Shown in pieces: positions 1 to 6,596 of a stretch of DNA of 8,361 bases (position 1 is its first letter; each line of letters starts with the position of its first letter). Under the pieces are notes generated by a model. The model ran no database searches and was not told the origin of the DNA. It saw nothing but the letters and a program-made list of their open reading frames with translations. The translations under genes and the position numbers were made by a program. The stretch covers positions 1 through 8,361 of the forward strand of contig CALJCU010000065.1 in NCBI GenBank assembly GCA_938023885.1. The letters run 5' to 3'. The stretch is from an uncultured Prevotella sp. Lineage in GTDB: Bacteria > Bacteroidota > Bacteroidia > Bacteroidales > Bacteroidaceae.

Positions 1-478
1 AATAAGTCACAAGCCCTACGATGATTATGCTCACGAAGCCTACGTCTATCCCCCGTTTGTTTGCAGGCCGATGCAGACTAAGAGCTAAGACAGCCGTCAA
101 GAGGTAACAGATGCCAAGCCGCTGCATAACGCCCCAGATCCGCAGATGTCCAAAATCAAAGGGACGCCCATCGAAGATCATATCGAGCCAGTTGAGTCCC
201 AGGCCTATAAGGAGGAGGAGTACAGCTCGCTTAAAGACCTTCTTAACTACCGGTTTCGACCAATGAAAATTGAACTTCCGAAGGCTGAGATAGATGCTCA
301 TTCCCATAATGAAAAGGAAAGAGGGGAAGACACAGTCGGCAAGCGTCATTCCGTTCCATTTAGAATGCTGCAGCGTAGCAAAGACATGATCTCCCGCTCC
401 ATTGTTGACAAATATCATCAGCATAACGGTCATGCCACGAAGCAGATCGATACTGACAAGTCTTTTAGTAGTATTCAT
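1..478 (-). CDS. HGSNAT/NagX-like membrane acetyltransferase (DUF5009-type), N-terminal 159 codons, cut by window edge
   Basis: Reading leftward from the ATG at 478-476 gives 159 uninterrupted codons to the window edge, so only the N-terminal part is seen. The protein matches the heparan-alpha-glucosaminide N-acetyltransferase family: IDLLRG at residues 10-15, HSKWNG at 38-43, TLADCVFP at 45-52, FLFIMG at 54-59 and LRIWGVMQRLGICY at 112-125. His38 in HSKWNG lines up with the active-site histidine of human HGSNAT, by recall of that family. Hydrophobic stretches near 16-26, 47-65, 84-99, 113-133 and 146-158 indicate a multi-pass inner-membrane protein. Human HGSNAT passes acetyl groups from cytosolic acetyl-CoA to terminal glucosamine on the far side of the membrane; bacterial relatives called NagX have been proposed as GlcNAc transporters. 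The gene starts 8 bases after the GH89 stop codon, so co-transcription is likely. Family is clear; acetyltransferase or transport activity is unproven. Confidence 0.88.
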   Translation of the reverse strand, partial: MNTTKRLVSIDLLRGMTVMLMIFVNNGAGDHVFATLQHSKWNGMTLADCVFPSFLFIMGMSIYLSLRKFNFHWSKPVVKKVFKRAVLLLLIGLGLNWLDMIFDGRPFDFGHLRIWGVMQRLGICYLLTAVLALSLHRPANKRGIDVGFVSIIIVGLVTY

Positions 479-486
479 TCGAAAGG

Positions 487-2706
487 TTATTTCTCTAAGA
501 ATTTCATAACTCGAGCTGCCATCTTTATCGGGTCACCCTTAGGCTGTGCCGAATAGGTGTTACGAAGCTTTGTCCAGGGTTCTTCCACTGCATACCAGTC
601 GATCACAGGTCCATGTGGCAATGCCATGACAAAGAGCTCGCTCGAAGTCCTGTTGGCATTCGGACCACCACCAAGCGCATCCGGGTCGGGTCTAAGCTCC
701 GCATGCATCTGCTTAGACAAAGCATCGAGATAGAGACTCCAACGCTTGTAATAGAAGTCCTTCAGCAGTCCTTGCCACTCCTTATGCGCATAGTCGTGCA
801 AGCCACCATTATCCGCACACTCCCGGCTGCCCCACGTCGTAATCTGCACGCGTGCATTCCATTCATAGAGGTCTTTCTCTACTGTCGTCTCCCCCCAAGA
901 GCGCGCTGCCTCTATCCAATGTCCCAAGCGGAACTCACGCCTTGTTCCGAGGAGTGAGTCCTGAAGGAGAAGCATATTGAGGAAACGGGCACTGTCTCGC
1001 GAGAAAGTGGCGAAGTCCATGCCGTTATAATCCGCAATCGTACGCAGATACTGAAGCCGAGCCTGATCGTCCATGGCCTGACGCGTGATGTCCACAAGGT
1101 CGTATTCGAAGTTGTTATTTCCGCGGAATTCTTCAGCCACACTGTTCATCAGTCGCGCCGCTTCAAGCGTTGAGGCCGGACTATAGTAGTTGCGCATCTT
1201 GCTCCAACTCTTCACCTGAAAGTTATTAAGTGAAGGTCTGCCGTCAAAGATACTCTCCGAACGCCCTCGTTGATTATTGCCGGCAGGACAGTTATATATA
1301 GTATTAGAAAGAATGCTCCATGCCTTCTGCGCCTGTGCATTGCCCTTCCCATAACGGGCCTTGACATAAGAACTGACCCACGACGCCTTATCCACATGTG
1401 AGCGCCAAGGAAGTTCAGTCATAAGTTCAAACATGATCGGATTGTTCTCCGAGCCCTCCATCGTCAGTCCGATCCCTTTTAACGTCTGTGAAGCCGGAAG
1501 CTGGTGTGCCAGCTCCCAGTTATGTAACAGTTGATCCATTCGTCCATGGAGCCCCACATTCGCTCCAAAGTTCTCCAACATGCAGAAAGCCCAGTCATGT
1601 TTACCATAGCCCTCGGGTCTGCGCCAAACGCTCGGTGCCCCAAACATCGGACGACACTCCGAGAAGAGATCAAGCGCCAGCAGGTCACCCTGCTTCAAGC
1701 CGTCTATCATCTGCGGCCGGGGATTCTCCGTCCATCCCTGTACGACCCATATTGATTTTGGATTAGCACGTTTCATGGCACCCATGAGCTTCTTGCCTGC
1801 CAGCGAATAGTCGATGTCTGCATCCGCTGTCTCATGAAACGGGTCCATTGAGTAATAATCGGCCTTGCCAAAGAGTTTCGTCAATTTCTGATAATAAAGA
1901 TTGGCGATACAGTCGAAGTGAGTGTCGGTAGGGGAGAGGTTGGCAGGTCTCACATAACCGTTCCACATGCCACCCGGTGTTGCATTGAGCCCTAATTTCT
2001 CTTTTGCATCATGAGGCAACATGCCACAGTAGCCCGGCAGCACGGGATGCATGTCGAAAGCCCGCATCCGTGCGAGGATCTGCTTCTGAAGACGCTCATG
2101 CTGCGTGTACCAACTCTCGGGCAAGGGACCACCCCAGCCTTCAAGATTGTTCATCGCCCACCACGCCAAGAAAGCTGGACCAGCGATGAACCGCCCTATC
2201 TCATCTTTATTATAGCCAAGTTTCAAGAGCATGTTCCGCCATACACACTCTTCTCCGACGACAGCCAATGGCATGTTGATACCATGCAGCGCCATCCAGT
2301 CAATCTCTTTCTGCCATCGCTCCCAATCCCAAAAAGCCATGGAGTAGGAGAAGGTACAATAATTGAAATCATAGCGCAATTTGAGGTCTGTCTCATGCCT
2401 CTCGTGCCTGCTCACCTTTGGCAAGACCGCTGGGAGCACCGCCTCCATATTGTTCCACGACAAATGCTGTCCACAATAATATTTTAAGTACCAGTTGAGA
2501 CTTGTGGCGATGTTCACCCAAGTATTTCCTTGGATGCACACTTTGTCGCCGTCTTGCGACAGTTCAAAGAAGTCTCTCGGGCTCTCCACCTTTTCGGTCC
2601 TAAACTTCTTGGAACATCCCAGTGCAATCCGTTCAATGAGGTCATCAACAGGATTGGCATGGGCTACTACCACAGTAAAGATTAATAGAAATAACAGTTT
2701 ATTCAT
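487..2706 (-). CDS. Secreted alpha-N-acetylglucosaminidase, GH89 (NAGLU family)
   Basis: This 739-residue enzyme is predicted to remove terminal alpha-linked GlcNAc from glycans in the periplasm or outside the cell. The frame is open up to an ATG at 2781, but the ATG at 2706 is preferred. It begins with a signal peptide (MNKLL, hydrophobic core, probable cleavage AHA/NP after residue 17), and a good promoter lies inside the longer version. Family marks are an NAGLU N-terminal domain (about 20-105), then the barrel with RYDFNYCTFSYSMAFWDW at about 111-128, HGINMPL at 141-147, YYSMDPFHE at 284-292 and LTMEGSENNP at 414-423. Glu292 and Glu417 correspond to the acid/base and nucleophile of GH89, being 125 residues apart against about 130 in human NAGLU. 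The helical C-terminal domain includes ITTWG near 622 and ends at FLEK, so the protein looks full length. Possible substrates are heparan-type ends, alpha1,4-GlcNAc mucin caps or a microbial glycan; the sequence does not decide between them. No lipobox is seen. Confidence 0.95.
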   Translation of the reverse strand: MNKLLFLLIFTVVVAHANPVDDLIERIALGCSKKFRTEKVESPRDFFELSQDGDKVCIQGNTWVNIATSLNWYLKYYCGQHLSWNNMEAVLPAVLPKVSRHERHETDLKLRYDFNYCTFSYSMAFWDWERWQKEIDWMALHGINMPLAVVGEECVWRNMLLKLGYNKDEIGRFIAGPAFLAWWAMNNLEGWGGPLPESWYTQHERLQKQILARMRAFDMHPVLPGYCGMLPHDAKEKLGLNATPGGMWNGYVRPANLSPTDTHFDCIANLYYQKLTKLFGKADYYSMDPFHETADADIDYSLAGKKLMGAMKRANPKSIWVVQGWTENPRPQMIDGLKQGDLLALDLFSECRPMFGAPSVWRRPEGYGKHDWAFCMLENFGANVGLHGRMDQLLHNWELAHQLPASQTLKGIGLTMEGSENNPIMFELMTELPWRSHVDKASWVSSYVKARYGKGNAQAQKAWSILSNTIYNCPAGNNQRGRSESIFDGRPSLNNFQVKSWSKMRNYYSPASTLEAARLMNSVAEEFRGNNNFEYDLVDITRQAMDDQARLQYLRTIADYNGMDFATFSRDSARFLNMLLLQDSLLGTRREFRLGHWIEAARSWGETTVEKDLYEWNARVQITTWGSRECADNGGLHDYAHKEWQGLLKDFYYKRWSLYLDALSKQMHAELRPDPDALGGGPNANRTSSELFVMALPHGPVIDWYAVEEPWTKLRNTYSAQPKGDPIKMAARVMKFLEK

Positions 2707-2737
2707 TATATAATTGATCGCTTTAAAACGATGTGTA

Positions 2738-2771
2738 CAAATGTACTCAATTTTGAGCGATTTGATGCAAA
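2738..2771 (-). promoter_or_regulatory. Predicted promoter of the GH89 / HGSNAT-like gene pair
   Basis: On the minus strand TACATTTG (2745-2738) is a perfect match to the Bacteroidota -7 consensus TAnnTTTG. A TTTG at 2771-2768 serves as the -33 box, with 22 bases between them, slightly longer than usual. The transcript would start near 2731, about 25 bases before the ATG at 2706. A second -7 match, TAGTTTTG at 2786-2779, has no -33 partner and is less likely. Either start would leave the 2781 ATG untranscribed, supporting the shorter protein. Confidence 0.6.
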
Positions 2772-2773
2772 TC
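2759..2773. promoter_or_regulatory. Inverted repeat over the -33 box of the leftward promoter (candidate operator)
   Basis: GATTTG, a 3-base spacer and CAAATC form a perfect 6-bp inverted repeat. It covers the proposed -33 box of the GH89 promoter, so a bound protein would affect leftward transcription. A second small inverted repeat, CTCAA-TT-TTGAG (2746-2757), lies in the promoter spacer. The arm also contains ATCAAA on the minus strand (2766-2761), the core of the direct repeats at 2892-2923. The binding protein is unknown; short AT-rich repeats of this kind can arise by chance. Confidence 0.35.
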
Positions 2774-2810
2774 AACTGCAAAACTAATCTAATTACAATA
2801 ATATTTAACG

Positions 2811-2839
2811 GGTGACAGGCGATAGGGTGATAGGTGATA
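2811..2839. repeat. Degenerate heptamer tandem repeat (GGTGATA type)
   Basis: Four units follow one another: GGTGACA, GGCGATA, GGGTGATA (one extra G) and GGTGATA. The tract lies mid-way in the divergent intergenic region, upstream of both predicted promoters. Its G-rich composition contrasts with the AT-rich DNA around it. It resembles the short heptad repeats scattered in some Bacteroidota intergenic regions (recall, not checked). No function is assigned. Confidence 0.6.
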
Positions 2840-2891
2840 ATGGTTACCTGACATATAATAAAACAATGATGAGGATTCCGTGATAATACAG

Positions 2892-2923
2892 TTAATCAAA
2901 AATCACGTGTTTTTTATCAAATA
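2892..2923 (+). promoter_or_regulatory. Candidate AraC-type operator: two direct half-sites 21 bp apart
   Basis: TTAATCAAAAA (2892-2902) and TTTATCAAATA (2913-2923) match at 9 of 11 positions with a 21-bp start-to-start spacing, two helical turns. AraC-family activators, E. coli AraC at araI1-I2 among them, bind direct half-sites with this spacing. The downstream copy ends just before the expected -33 position of the rightward promoter, the usual place for a class II activator. The natural candidate binder is the AraC-family protein encoded at 3012, which would then activate its own operon. This is inferred from spacing and position only. Confidence 0.45.
2898..2915. promoter_or_regulatory. 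Near-perfect 18-bp palindrome with CACGTG core
   Basis: AAAAA-T-CACGTG-T-TTTTT is symmetric around position 2906.5 except for one T/T pair on each side of the core. It lies between, and partly overlaps, the two direct half-sites of the proposed AraC-type operator. It may be a separate dimer-binding site, or chance symmetry built from an A-run and a T-run. As an RNA hairpin it would not make a convincing terminator because no gene ends here. Confidence 0.35.
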
Positions 2924-2926
2924 GTC

Positions 2927-2958
2927 ATCTAATATCTCGTTTATTGCTCGTATCTTTG
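2927..2958 (+). promoter_or_regulatory. Predicted promoter of the rhamnose operon
   Basis: TATCTTTG at 2951-2958 fits the Bacteroidota -7 consensus TAnnTTTG exactly. The position where a -33 TTTG would be expected, about 2927-2930, reads ATCT, so the upstream element is poor. A good -7 with a weak -33 and an operator-like repeat directly upstream is what an activator-dependent promoter would look like. Transcription would start near 2965, giving a leader of about 47 bases before the ATG at 3012. Confidence 0.6.
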
Positions 2959-3011
2959 CGACTAGATCCTAATCAATAATTAAGAGTTAGAGAACAAACA
3001 TTCAACACTCA

Positions 3012-3896
3012 ATGACTCAAAGCATGACATCCAAATACCTCATCGACAACGATCAGGACATGCGTTGGGGACTGACAATCAACTCCGTCGGATACCAACA
3101 CATCGATGCCGGGGAACCATACCCGCCGAAAGAACATCCGGCCGGTTACTCGTTCCTTGCCAGCAAAGGTCGTGTACTTGAAGAGTACCAGTTTGTCTAT
3201 ATCACACGAGGTAAAGGTGTCTTCACATCTAAGAGTTCAGGCGAGACCGAGATAAAGGCCGGAGACATGTTTCTCCTCTTCCCCGGTGAATGGCACAGCT
3301 ATCATCCGGATGAGAAAACAGGGTGGGACGAATACTGGATCGGATTTAAAGGCTTGAACATCGACAACCGTGTGACCAACGGCTTCTTCATTCCCTCTGA
3401 GCCTGTCTTCCATGTAGGACTCAATGAGGAGATCGTGAGGATGTATCGCCACGCCATCACGATTGCCCGGGAACAGCGCATCGGTTATCAACAGATGCTC
3501 GCAGGCATCGCCAATGTCATTCAGGGCTTTGCCTACGCCCTTCACCGCCACAACACCTTCGAAGACCAGGAGGCAGCTCAGCAGATACAGAAAGCCAAGG
3601 TCATCATGATGGAGAGGTTCGGACAAGGCATCAGTCCCACGGATGTGGCAGATAACATCAATATGGGCTACTCGAAGTTTCGCCGTCTCTTCAAAGAGTA
3701 CACGGGCTATGCACCGCTCCAATATATCCAGGAACTACGACTGCAACAAAGCAAGGAACTGCTACTCAGCACGAATCTCTCCCTCACGGAGATAGCCGAC
3801 GAGGTAGGATACGATAATGCCGACTACTTCTCAACGGCTTTTAAGAAGAAAAATCGCATCACCCCCACAGCCTACCGCAAAAAAAAGAAAGATTGA
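3012..3896 (+). CDS. rhaR: AraC-family transcriptional regulator, RhaR-like
   Basis: This 294-residue protein is the predicted rhamnose-responsive activator of the operon it heads. An N-terminal cupin-like sugar-binding domain spans about 58-115, with YITRGKG (63-69), GDMFLLFPGEWHSYHP (84-99) and DEYWIGFKG (106-114). The C-terminal AraC/XylS DNA-binding domain, about 190-290, has two helix-turn-helix units: SPTDVADNINMGYSKFRRLF (208-227) and LSLTEIADEVGYDNADYFST (256-275), closing with FKKKNRITPTAYRK, the usual family end. Length is typical. An in-frame ATG at 3024 is an alternative start four codons in; neither has a clear ribosome site. Only 15 bases separate its stop from rhaB, so it is probably autoregulated with the operon. 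In B. thetaiotaomicron an AraC-type RhaR activates the corresponding genes (established). Assignment to rhamnose rests on context. Confidence 0.88.
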   Translation: MTQSMTSKYLIDNDQDMRWGLTINSVGYQHIDAGEPYPPKEHPAGYSFLASKGRVLEEYQFVYITRGKGVFTSKSSGETEIKAGDMFLLFPGEWHSYHPDEKTGWDEYWIGFKGLNIDNRVTNGFFIPSEPVFHVGLNEEIVRMYRHAITIAREQRIGYQQMLAGIANVIQGFAYALHRHNTFEDQEAAQQIQKAKVIMMERFGQGISPTDVADNINMGYSKFRRLFKEYTGYAPLQYIQELRLQQSKELLLSTNLSLTEIADEVGYDNADYFSTAFKKKNRITPTAYRKKKKD

Positions 3897-3911
3897 AAAC
3901 AAAACCATGTT

Positions 3912-5336
3912 ATGAAGCAATATTTAGCAATAGACTTAGGTGCTACCTCGGGCCGTACCATCATCGGCACGCTCAGCAAAGGACGTGTCAGTCTTGAGGA
4001 ACTCACACGATTCGACAACCCGCTCATCCCCATGAGTGGTCATCTCTACTGGGATCTTTATGCTCTTTACCGTGAGATCATCAATGCCCTGAAAGTTGTG
4101 GCACAACGCCATATCCCTATCGGGAGCATCGGCATCGACACCTGGGGCTGTGACTTCGCGCTTGTCGGTGAAGACGGGGCTCTGCTCCGTAATCCACTGG
4201 CCTACCGCGACCCTCACACCATGGACATAATGGAGGACTTCTTCAAAAAGAAGATGCCGAAAGAAGATGTGTATAAACGCACGGGTATCCAGTTTATGAA
4301 CTTCAACAGTATCTTCCAGCTCTATGCCATGGAGAAGCACAAGGATGCTGCTCTAATAGCAACCTCCAAGATTCTGTTTATTCCCGATGCCCTCGGCTAT
4401 CTGCTCACGGGAAATACTGTCTGCGAATACTCTGTGGCCTCCACAGCCCAGCTTCTCAACCCCATGACAGGCGATCTAGACGAAGATCTGCTGAAGGCAT
4501 TAGACCTCAGTCGCGACAAGTTTGGAAAGATGACGGAACCGGGAACGACACTTGGCTCCCTTACGAAAGAGATACAGGAACTGACGGGACTCGGTGCCAT
4601 ACCTGTCATCACGGTAGCCGGTCACGACACTGCAAGTGCGGTAGCAGCTGTTCCTGCCATGAACGGGCACTTCGCGTATCTGAGCAGTGGCACCTGGAGC
4701 CTCATGGGTATTGAGACTCCACACGCCATCATCAACGGCAAGAGCTTAGAGCGTAACTTCACGAACGAGGGTGGCATAGAAGGCACGACCCGTTTCCTGA
4801 AAAACATCTGCGGCATGTGGATCTACGAATGTTGCCGGCGCGAATGGAAGGAGCAGGGACTCAGCGGACTGGAACACAAGACGCTTCAGGACAATGCCTT
4901 AAAGGAAGAGCCGATGCGCTCCATTATCAATCCTGATGATCCATGTTTCGCCGCACCGAAGTCGATGCTTGCCGCTATCCGCACCTACTGCGAGGCTCAC
5001 AGCCAGCCTGTGCCGGAGACGCCCGCACAATTCTGTCGCTGCATCTTCGACTCGCTCGCTCAGCGTTACAAGACCATCTGCACGTGGCTCCGGGAGTTTG
5101 CTCCTTTCCGGATAGACACGCTCCACATCATCGGTGGAGGCAGCGTCAATGCCGTCCTCGACCAGCTCACAGCCGATGCCCTCGGTATCCGTGTCCTCGC
5201 AGGACCTCAGGAAGCTACGGCCCTCGGCAATGTCATGCTTCAGGCGAAGGCTTGCGGTGAAGTGGCAGACCGCTGGGAGATGCGAAAAGTCATCGCCGAC
5301 AGCATCGAATTAAAAGAATATAATCCTAAAAAATAA
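3912..5336 (+). CDS. rhaB: Rhamnulokinase (FGGY carbohydrate kinase)
   Basis: This 474-residue cytoplasmic kinase phosphorylates L-rhamnulose at O1 using ATP, the second intracellular step of rhamnose use. It has the two actin-like domains of FGGY kinases. The N-terminal phosphate loop is AIDLGATSGR (6-15), followed by GIDTWGCDFALV (74-85). The sugar-site loop is VAGHDTASAV (235-244), with Asp239 the likely catalytic base. The C-terminal half shows SSGTWSLMG (258-266), HIIGGGSVN (405-413) and the nucleotide-site motif EATALGN (434-440). GHDTASAV and IDTWG-DF are typical of RhaB rather than xylulo- or glycerol kinases. Length is close to E. coli RhaB (about 489). Fifteen bases follow the regulator's stop and 5 precede rhaA. 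In Bacteroides this gene is called rhaK. Confidence 0.95.
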   Translation: MKQYLAIDLGATSGRTIIGTLSKGRVSLEELTRFDNPLIPMSGHLYWDLYALYREIINALKVVAQRHIPIGSIGIDTWGCDFALVGEDGALLRNPLAYRDPHTMDIMEDFFKKKMPKEDVYKRTGIQFMNFNSIFQLYAMEKHKDAALIATSKILFIPDALGYLLTGNTVCEYSVASTAQLLNPMTGDLDEDLLKALDLSRDKFGKMTEPGTTLGSLTKEIQELTGLGAIPVITVAGHDTASAVAAVPAMNGHFAYLSSGTWSLMGIETPHAIINGKSLERNFTNEGGIEGTTRFLKNICGMWIYECCRREWKEQGLSGLEHKTLQDNALKEEPMRSIINPDDPCFAAPKSMLAAIRTYCEAHSQPVPETPAQFCRCIFDSLAQRYKTICTWLREFAPFRIDTLHIIGGGSVNAVLDQLTADALGIRVLAGPQEATALGNVMLQAKACGEVADRWEMRKVIADSIELKEYNPKK

Positions 5337-5341
5337 CCATC

Positions 5342-6595
5342 ATGAAAGAAGAACAGATCAAAAAGAACTACGAGATTGCAAAAGAACGTTATGCTGCGCT
5401 TAGCGTAGACACCGACGCAGCACTGGAGACCCTTCAGTCTATTCCTGTCAGCCTCCATTGCTGGCAGGCCGACGACGTGGTAGGCTTCGAGCGCGGTGAG
5501 GCTGCTTCAGGCGGTATCCAGGCTACGGGTAACTACCCCGGGCGTGCACGCAATATCGATGAGCTCCGCCAGGACATCGACGAGGTGCTCTCACTCCTCG
5601 GTGGTAAGTTCCGTTTCAACCTCCACGAGACCTACGGCGAGTTCGGCGGCAAGTTCGTCGACCGCGACCAGGTAGAGCCCAAATATTTCGAAGGCTGGAT
5701 GCAGTGGGCCAAGGAGCGCCACATGAGTCTCGACTTCAACTCCACATCCTTCTCTCATCCTAAGAGCGGTAACCTCACGCTCTCCAACCCTGACAAGGAG
5801 ATCCGTGACTTCTGGATCGAACACACCAAGCGCTGTCGTCGTATCGCCGATGCCATGGGTAAGGCACAGGGCGACCCATGTATCATGAACATCTGGATCC
5901 ACGACGGAAGCAAGGACTCCACTGTAGAGAAATATCGTTATCGTCAGATCCTCAAGGAGAGCCTCGACGACATTCTCTCCGAGAAACTGCCTCACATGAA
6001 GAGCTGCCTCGAGGCTAAACTCTTCGGTATCGGACTGGAAGCTTTCACCACAGGCAGCCACGACTTCTATGCCGGCTACTGCGCTAAGAACAACGTCATC
6101 TACACCCTCGATACCGGTCACTATGAGCCTACCGAGAATGTCTCCGACGCTGTATCCTCTCTGCTGCTCTTCGTGCCTGAACTCATGCTCCACGTGAGCC
6201 GCCCGATGCACTGGGACAGTGACCATGTGACGCTCTTCGACGACAAGACGCGCGACCTCTTCTCTGAGCTCGTTCGTGCCAACGCCCTTGACCGTGCCCA
6301 TATCGGTCTCGACTATTTCGATGCCAGCATCAACCGCATCGGCGCTTATATCATCGGTGTGCGCGCTGCTCAGAAGAGTCTGCTCGCTGCACTGCTCGAG
6401 CCTGTCAGGACACTCCGCAAGTATGAGGATGAGGGCAAATACTTTGAGCGCCTCGCCCTACTGGAGGAGGAGAAGACGCTGCCGCTCGGCGCTGTCTACG
6501 ATTACTTCAACCTCATCAACAACGTGCCTGTGGCTGAGGATTATCTCAAGGATGTGGAACAGTACGAGAAAGACGTACTGAGCAAACGCCAGTAA
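5342..6595 (+). CDS. rhaA: L-rhamnose isomerase
   Basis: This 417-residue cytoplasmic, metal-dependent enzyme converts L-rhamnose to L-rhamnulose, the first step after uptake. Similarity to E. coli RhaA (419 residues) runs end to end: VSLHCWQADDVVGFE (36-50) with GNYPGRARN (63-71), then LDFNSTSFSHP (130-140), WIHDGSKDS (185-193), IGLEAFTTGSHDFY (230-243), YTLDTGHYEPTE (254-265), LHVSRPMHWDSDHV (283-296) and HIGLDYFDASINRI (320-333). Likely metal and substrate ligands are Glu233, Asp257, His260, His284, Asp292, Asp294 and Asp324, by motif recall. Starts 5 bases after rhaB and ends 1 base before rhaT. Codon choice is strongly biased toward C-ending codons, which fits high expression and leaves a long stop-free antisense frame over the gene. 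In Bacteroides naming this is rhaI. Confidence 0.97.
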   Translation: MKEEQIKKNYEIAKERYAALSVDTDAALETLQSIPVSLHCWQADDVVGFERGEAASGGIQATGNYPGRARNIDELRQDIDEVLSLLGGKFRFNLHETYGEFGGKFVDRDQVEPKYFEGWMQWAKERHMSLDFNSTSFSHPKSGNLTLSNPDKEIRDFWIEHTKRCRRIADAMGKAQGDPCIMNIWIHDGSKDSTVEKYRYRQILKESLDDILSEKLPHMKSCLEAKLFGIGLEAFTTGSHDFYAGYCAKNNVIYTLDTGHYEPTENVSDAVSSLLLFVPELMLHVSRPMHWDSDHVTLFDDKTRDLFSELVRANALDRAHIGLDYFDASINRIGAYIIGVRAAQKSLLAALLEPVRTLRKYEDEGKYFERLALLEEEKTLPLGAVYDYFNLINNVPVAEDYLKDVEQYEKDVLSKRQ

Positions 6596-6596
6596 T

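Noticed and set aside
146..556. 136-codon plus-strand frame at the left end
   Set aside because: It is antisense to the HGSNAT-like gene and the end of GH89, its composition is not protein-like, and the minus-strand frame has clear family motifs.
2832..2849. Possible hairpin AGGTGA...TTACCT with internal GGTTACC after the heptamer tract
   Set aside because: The stem is short and needs a wobble pair, and no T-run or gene end is nearby, so it is not a terminator or riboswitch.
3237..3722. 161-codon minus-strand frame over the AraC-family gene
   Set aside because: Antisense shadow of a gene with intact cupin and helix-turn-helix motifs; no start context or promoter of its own.
3907..3915. Mini-ORF ATG-TTA-TGA whose stop overlaps the rhaB start codon
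   Set aside because: A two-residue frame with no ribosome site easily arises by chance in AT-rich leaders; translational coupling through it is possible but unsupported.
5591..6301. 236-codon minus-strand frame over rhaA
   Set aside because: It is a by-product of the strong codon bias of rhaA, with a repetitive V/E/L-rich translation and no recognisable domain. The rhaA frame is unmistakable.
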